Assembly (NCBI GenBank): GCA_943372215.1
Contig: CALRXU020000008.1
Location: forward strand, 62,001 to 126,000
From: UBA6183 sp943372215
GTDB lineage: Bacteria > Bacteroidota > Bacteroidia > UKL13-3
Reading direction: 5' to 3'
Length of the DNA: 64,000 nt
A program made the translations under genes and the position numbers. This document shows positions 62,186 through 64,000 of the stretch, in pieces. The notes beneath the pieces are model-generated. The model did not search any database and was not told where the DNA came from. It was given only the letters and a program-made list of their open reading frames with translations. Numbering within the stretch: the stretch's first letter is position 1; each line of letters starts with the position of its first letter.

Positions 62186-62301
62186 TACATGATGCTATCG
62201 TAAAGACTTATTCAGGTAAACTTAATACAACCGTGATAATAAATAAATTTGCTTACCTGAACTTGTAACACAATATCATCACTTTTAATAATTTTAAAAA
62301 T

Positions 62302-62655
62302 ATGACTTACTTAGAAAAAGCTCAGGACATTTACAACATGATGGCGCAAGGCCAAATGATGGATGCATTTGAAAAGTATTACGCGGAAAACGTAGTAATG
62401 CAAGAATTGGGAGAAGAACCTCGTGTGGGTAAGGATGTAAACCGCCAATTTGAAATTCAGTTTATGTCTGGTATCAAAGAAATGCACGGAGCGGGTGTTA
62501 CTGCTATGGCATCGAACGAAGAACAAAAAGTGGTATTTATTGAAAACTGGCTGGATGTAACTTTTATGGATGGCAACCGCATAAATATGGTACAAGTAAA
62601 TGTGCAATATTGGGATGGTGATTTTGTTGTAAAAGAAATTTTTTACCATAAGTAG
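62302..62655 (+). CDS. SnoaL-like (NTF2-fold) small protein
   Basis: The 117-residue protein has the cone-like alpha+beta NTF2 pattern: an N-terminal helix pair (EKAQDIYNMMAQGQMMDAFEKYYAENVVMQE), then strands ending with VQYWDGDFVVKEIFYHK. SnoaL-like proteins include cyclases, isomerases and many without known function. There is no signal peptide. It is a single gene followed by a terminator. Confidence 0.78.
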   Translation: MTYLEKAQDIYNMMAQGQMMDAFEKYYAENVVMQELGEEPRVGKDVNRQFEIQFMSGIKEMHGAGVTAMASNEEQKVVFIENWLDVTFMDGNRINMVQVNVQYWDGDFVVKEIFYHK

Positions 62656-62687
62656 GATTATAACAACGATTTTATCCCATTTCTCTT

Positions 62688-62722
62688 AAAGCTCATGAAT
62701 GTTTTATTCATGGGCTTTTTTT
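62688..62722 (+). terminator. terminator hairpin
   Basis: AAGCTCATGAAT and ATTCATGGGCTT arms, with one wobble or mismatch, enclose GTTTT and are followed by seven T. Confidence 0.85.
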
Positions 62723-62807
62723 GTGCAATGCCAGAAAACAGAAAAAGTTGATGTCTATTTTATACAACCCAGGTTGGTTATACACAAAAGGTCTGTATTA
62801 AGGGCCT

Positions 62808-62835
62808 TTGAAAAAAACTGAAGGCGCTATTTTTG
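62808..62835 (+). promoter_or_regulatory. candidate promoter of the 172-residue protein gene
   Basis: TTG at 62808-62810 and a perfect TATTTTTG at 62828-62835 are 17 bases apart, about 65 bases before the ATG. Confidence 0.45.
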
Positions 62836-62900
62836 TGGAGTTGTAAGTTACTTATCAATAACTAATTAAACAAAACACCTACTACAAACTTAATCTTGTT

Positions 62901-63419
62901 ATGAACACTCAAGTAAAATCAATTGCAATTTTCTTGTTTCTTTTCATTTTAAGTATTGCCACTGCTTACTGCAAAAACCCGTATTACCATTTAAAGTATG
63001 ATTCTGTGGTGATGTATAGCTTTATTAGCACAAAAGGTGCAGAGCCATTTATATTAGACAAAGATGGCAGAAGCATGCACCACATTTTGCAAAAAACCAG
63101 CATTGACAAGCAGGTGGTGCTAAATATGCATGAATACCTTGGAAGTAAAAAATCTTTCGGAGAACCAGTTTCTCCTCGTTTTGAACCCAACTTTGGCTTT
63201 GTGTATTATTATCAAGGAGTTGTTGTTGCTCAAATTAGCATCTGCCTAGAAGCCAATCGTTTGGTTTCTAGCTTAGAATTAGATGCTCAGAAGCAAGGGA
63301 GGGTGCGTGAAGGCAACCATGAATATTATATTGGAGAAGGACTTAGCTATCATTTTAAGTCATACCTTAAAATGCTTGTTAATAAACACCAGCTTATTTT
63401 AAGCCATAATCAGCGTTAA
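62901..63419 (+). CDS. hypothetical exported protein
   Basis: The 172-residue protein has an N-terminal hydrophobic segment ending TAYC (residues 8-24). This could be a signal peptide, or a lipoprotein signal with the Cys at 24, though the positions before Cys (TAY) are not a good lipobox. The rest is a small alpha/beta protein (VVMYSFISTKGAEPFILDKDGR, FGFVYYYQGVVVAQISICLEANRLVSSLELD) without a recognised family. It is a single gene. Confidence 0.65.
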   Translation: MNTQVKSIAIFLFLFILSIATAYCKNPYYHLKYDSVVMYSFISTKGAEPFILDKDGRSMHHILQKTSIDKQVVLNMHEYLGSKKSFGEPVSPRFEPNFGFVYYYQGVVVAQISICLEANRLVSSLELDAQKQGRVREGNHEYYIGEGLSYHFKSYLKMLVNKHQLILSHNQR

Positions 63420-63524
63420 CTGCGGCTTCTTTCTTTTTATTTTATTTTTTATTTATCGGATTTGTTCAGTGTTTATAGCTGTTCAAGGTTCATTGCTACC
63501 ATTTCATAATGTGCTGATAAAAAT

Positions 63525-63560
63525 AAACTTAGGTTACCAGCTAACAAATGCCTAAGTTTG
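63525..63560. promoter_or_regulatory. inverted repeat overlapping the cold-shock gene promoter
   Basis: Arms AAACTTAGG (63525-63533) and CCTAAGTTT (63551-63559) are perfect over 9 bases with a 17-base spacer. TAAGTTTG at 63553-63560 inside the right arm is a perfect minus-7 match, 35 bases before the ATG, though no TTG at the expected distance is seen. Confidence 0.45.
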
Positions 63561-63595
63561 TATCTTATTTATTAACAACATTATTACATTACAAC

Positions 63596-63790
63596 ATGAA
63601 AAAAGGAACAGTTAAGTTCTTTAACGAGACAAAAGGATTTGGATTTATTAAAGACACAGCATCAGGAGAAGAATTTTTTGTACATGTGTCTGGCTTAGTT
63701 GACGAAATTCGCGAGAATGATTCAGTGGAGTTTGAAGTTCAACAAGGGAAAAAAGGCTTAAATGCCGTACAAGTAAGAGTAAACAACTAA
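63596..63790 (+). CDS. cold-shock domain protein
   Basis: The 64-residue protein starts at the ATG at 63596 (MKKGTVKFFNETKGFGFI); an upstream open extension to 63548 runs through the promoter and is not coding. RNP1 (KGFGFI) and RNP2 (EFFVHV) motifs of the cold-shock fold are present. It binds single-stranded RNA and acts as an RNA chaperone. It is a single gene with a terminator 30 bases on. Confidence 0.95.
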   Translation: MKKGTVKFFNETKGFGFIKDTASGEEFFVHVSGLVDEIRENDSVEFEVQQGKKGLNAVQVRVNN

Positions 63791-63817
63791 TTAATCAGCA
63801 TATTCGTGTGCAACACA

Positions 63818-63848
63818 GAGCCCTCTGATTTATCAGGGGGCTTTTTTT
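63818..63848 (+). terminator. terminator of the cold-shock gene
   Basis: AGCCCTCTGA pairs with TCAGGGGGCT around TTTA (one G-T pair), followed by seven T. Confidence 0.88.
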
Positions 63849-63897
63849 ATGCCTATTGCATGCTTTTGATTAATATTGTTCTGCAATTACATTGCTT

Positions 63898-64000
63898 ATG
63901 CATCTTCAACCACATTTAGAAAACCACTTAGTTAAGCTTGTTCCGCTTAAAGAAACTGATTTCGAAGTATTGTTTAATGCGGCCTCTGACCCGCTAATTT
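63898..64000 (+). CDS. GNAT-family N-acetyltransferase (partial, N-terminus only)
   Basis: The frame is open from the ATG at 63898 to the window edge, 34 codons. LENHLVKLVPLKETDFEVLFNAASDP is the usual beginning of GNAT acetyltransferases of the RimJ/RimL type. The acetyl-CoA site lies beyond the edge, so the assignment rests on this start alone. Confidence 0.6.
   Translation, partial: MHLQPHLENHLVKLVPLKETDFEVLFNAASDPLI

Overview
The window comes from a low-GC member of the Bacteroidota. The support is a SusC/SusD pair, two proteins with C-terminal type IX secretion (T9SS) sorting domains, a 14-gene nuo operon with a short NuoG, an ExbB-ExbD-ExbD-TonB block, and promoters of the Bacteroidota form TTG-N19-TAnnTTTG (a perfect example precedes tRNA-Arg). 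A species cannot be named from the sequence alone. I see no prophage, transposase or CRISPR array.

Layout. 1-5492 (minus): a tightly coupled four-gene cell-surface cassette made of an outer-membrane barrel, a fibronectin/TANFOR-like protein, a lipoprotein and the start of a very large RHS-like protein cut by the window edge. 6168-7004: a lone methyltransferase. 7007-24722: a starch/maltodextrin utilisation locus with periplasmic GH13, a sugar MFS importer, a BadF-type sugar kinase, a GH31 alpha-glucosidase, a Nudix-winged-helix regulator, a four-module T9SS starch-binding protein, a T9SS GH13 amylase, SusC, SusD and two accessory surface proteins. All three divergent promoter regions of this locus carry the same palindrome, AGTGTA-N5-TACACT, and the Nudix-type regulator sits at one of them. 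24884-26026: an outer-membrane protein. 26210-39949: nuoA-N (complex I), with a small membrane protein between nuoF and nuoG and a complete clpP between nuoH and nuoI. 40209-46007: ExbB/ExbD/ExbD/TonB energy transduction, a PstS-like lipoprotein and a TPR protein. 46042-50245: an Hpt protein, a cell-wall hydrolase, a peroxiredoxin, tRNA-Arg, and trxB with a dienelactone hydrolase and YtxJ. 50465-51775: a Fic protein bracketed by two copies of a hairpin. 51894-56916: recA, acs, an aminotransferase and a SlyD-type isomerase. 57009-62185: a damage-response mutagenesis module (DnaE-type polymerase, DinB-type polymerase and a LexA-like XRE-S24 repressor). 62302-64000: small proteins, a cold-shock protein and the start of an acetyltransferase.

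How the parts work together. In the starch locus, surface proteins bind and cut starch, SusCD imports oligosaccharides using energy from TonB/ExbBD systems such as the one at 40-43 kb, periplasmic GH13 and GH31 release glucose, and the MFS carrier and BadF kinase would take it up and phosphorylate it. In the SOS-like block a 15-base sequence containing GCTAA-TAATT-TTAG occurs both upstream of recA and at the start of the XRE-S24 gene, which suggests one regulon. The most promising undescribed items are the Nudix-regulator/palindrome pair controlling a starch locus, the hairpin-bracketed Fic gene, the RHS-like surface cassette, and the candidate SOS box.
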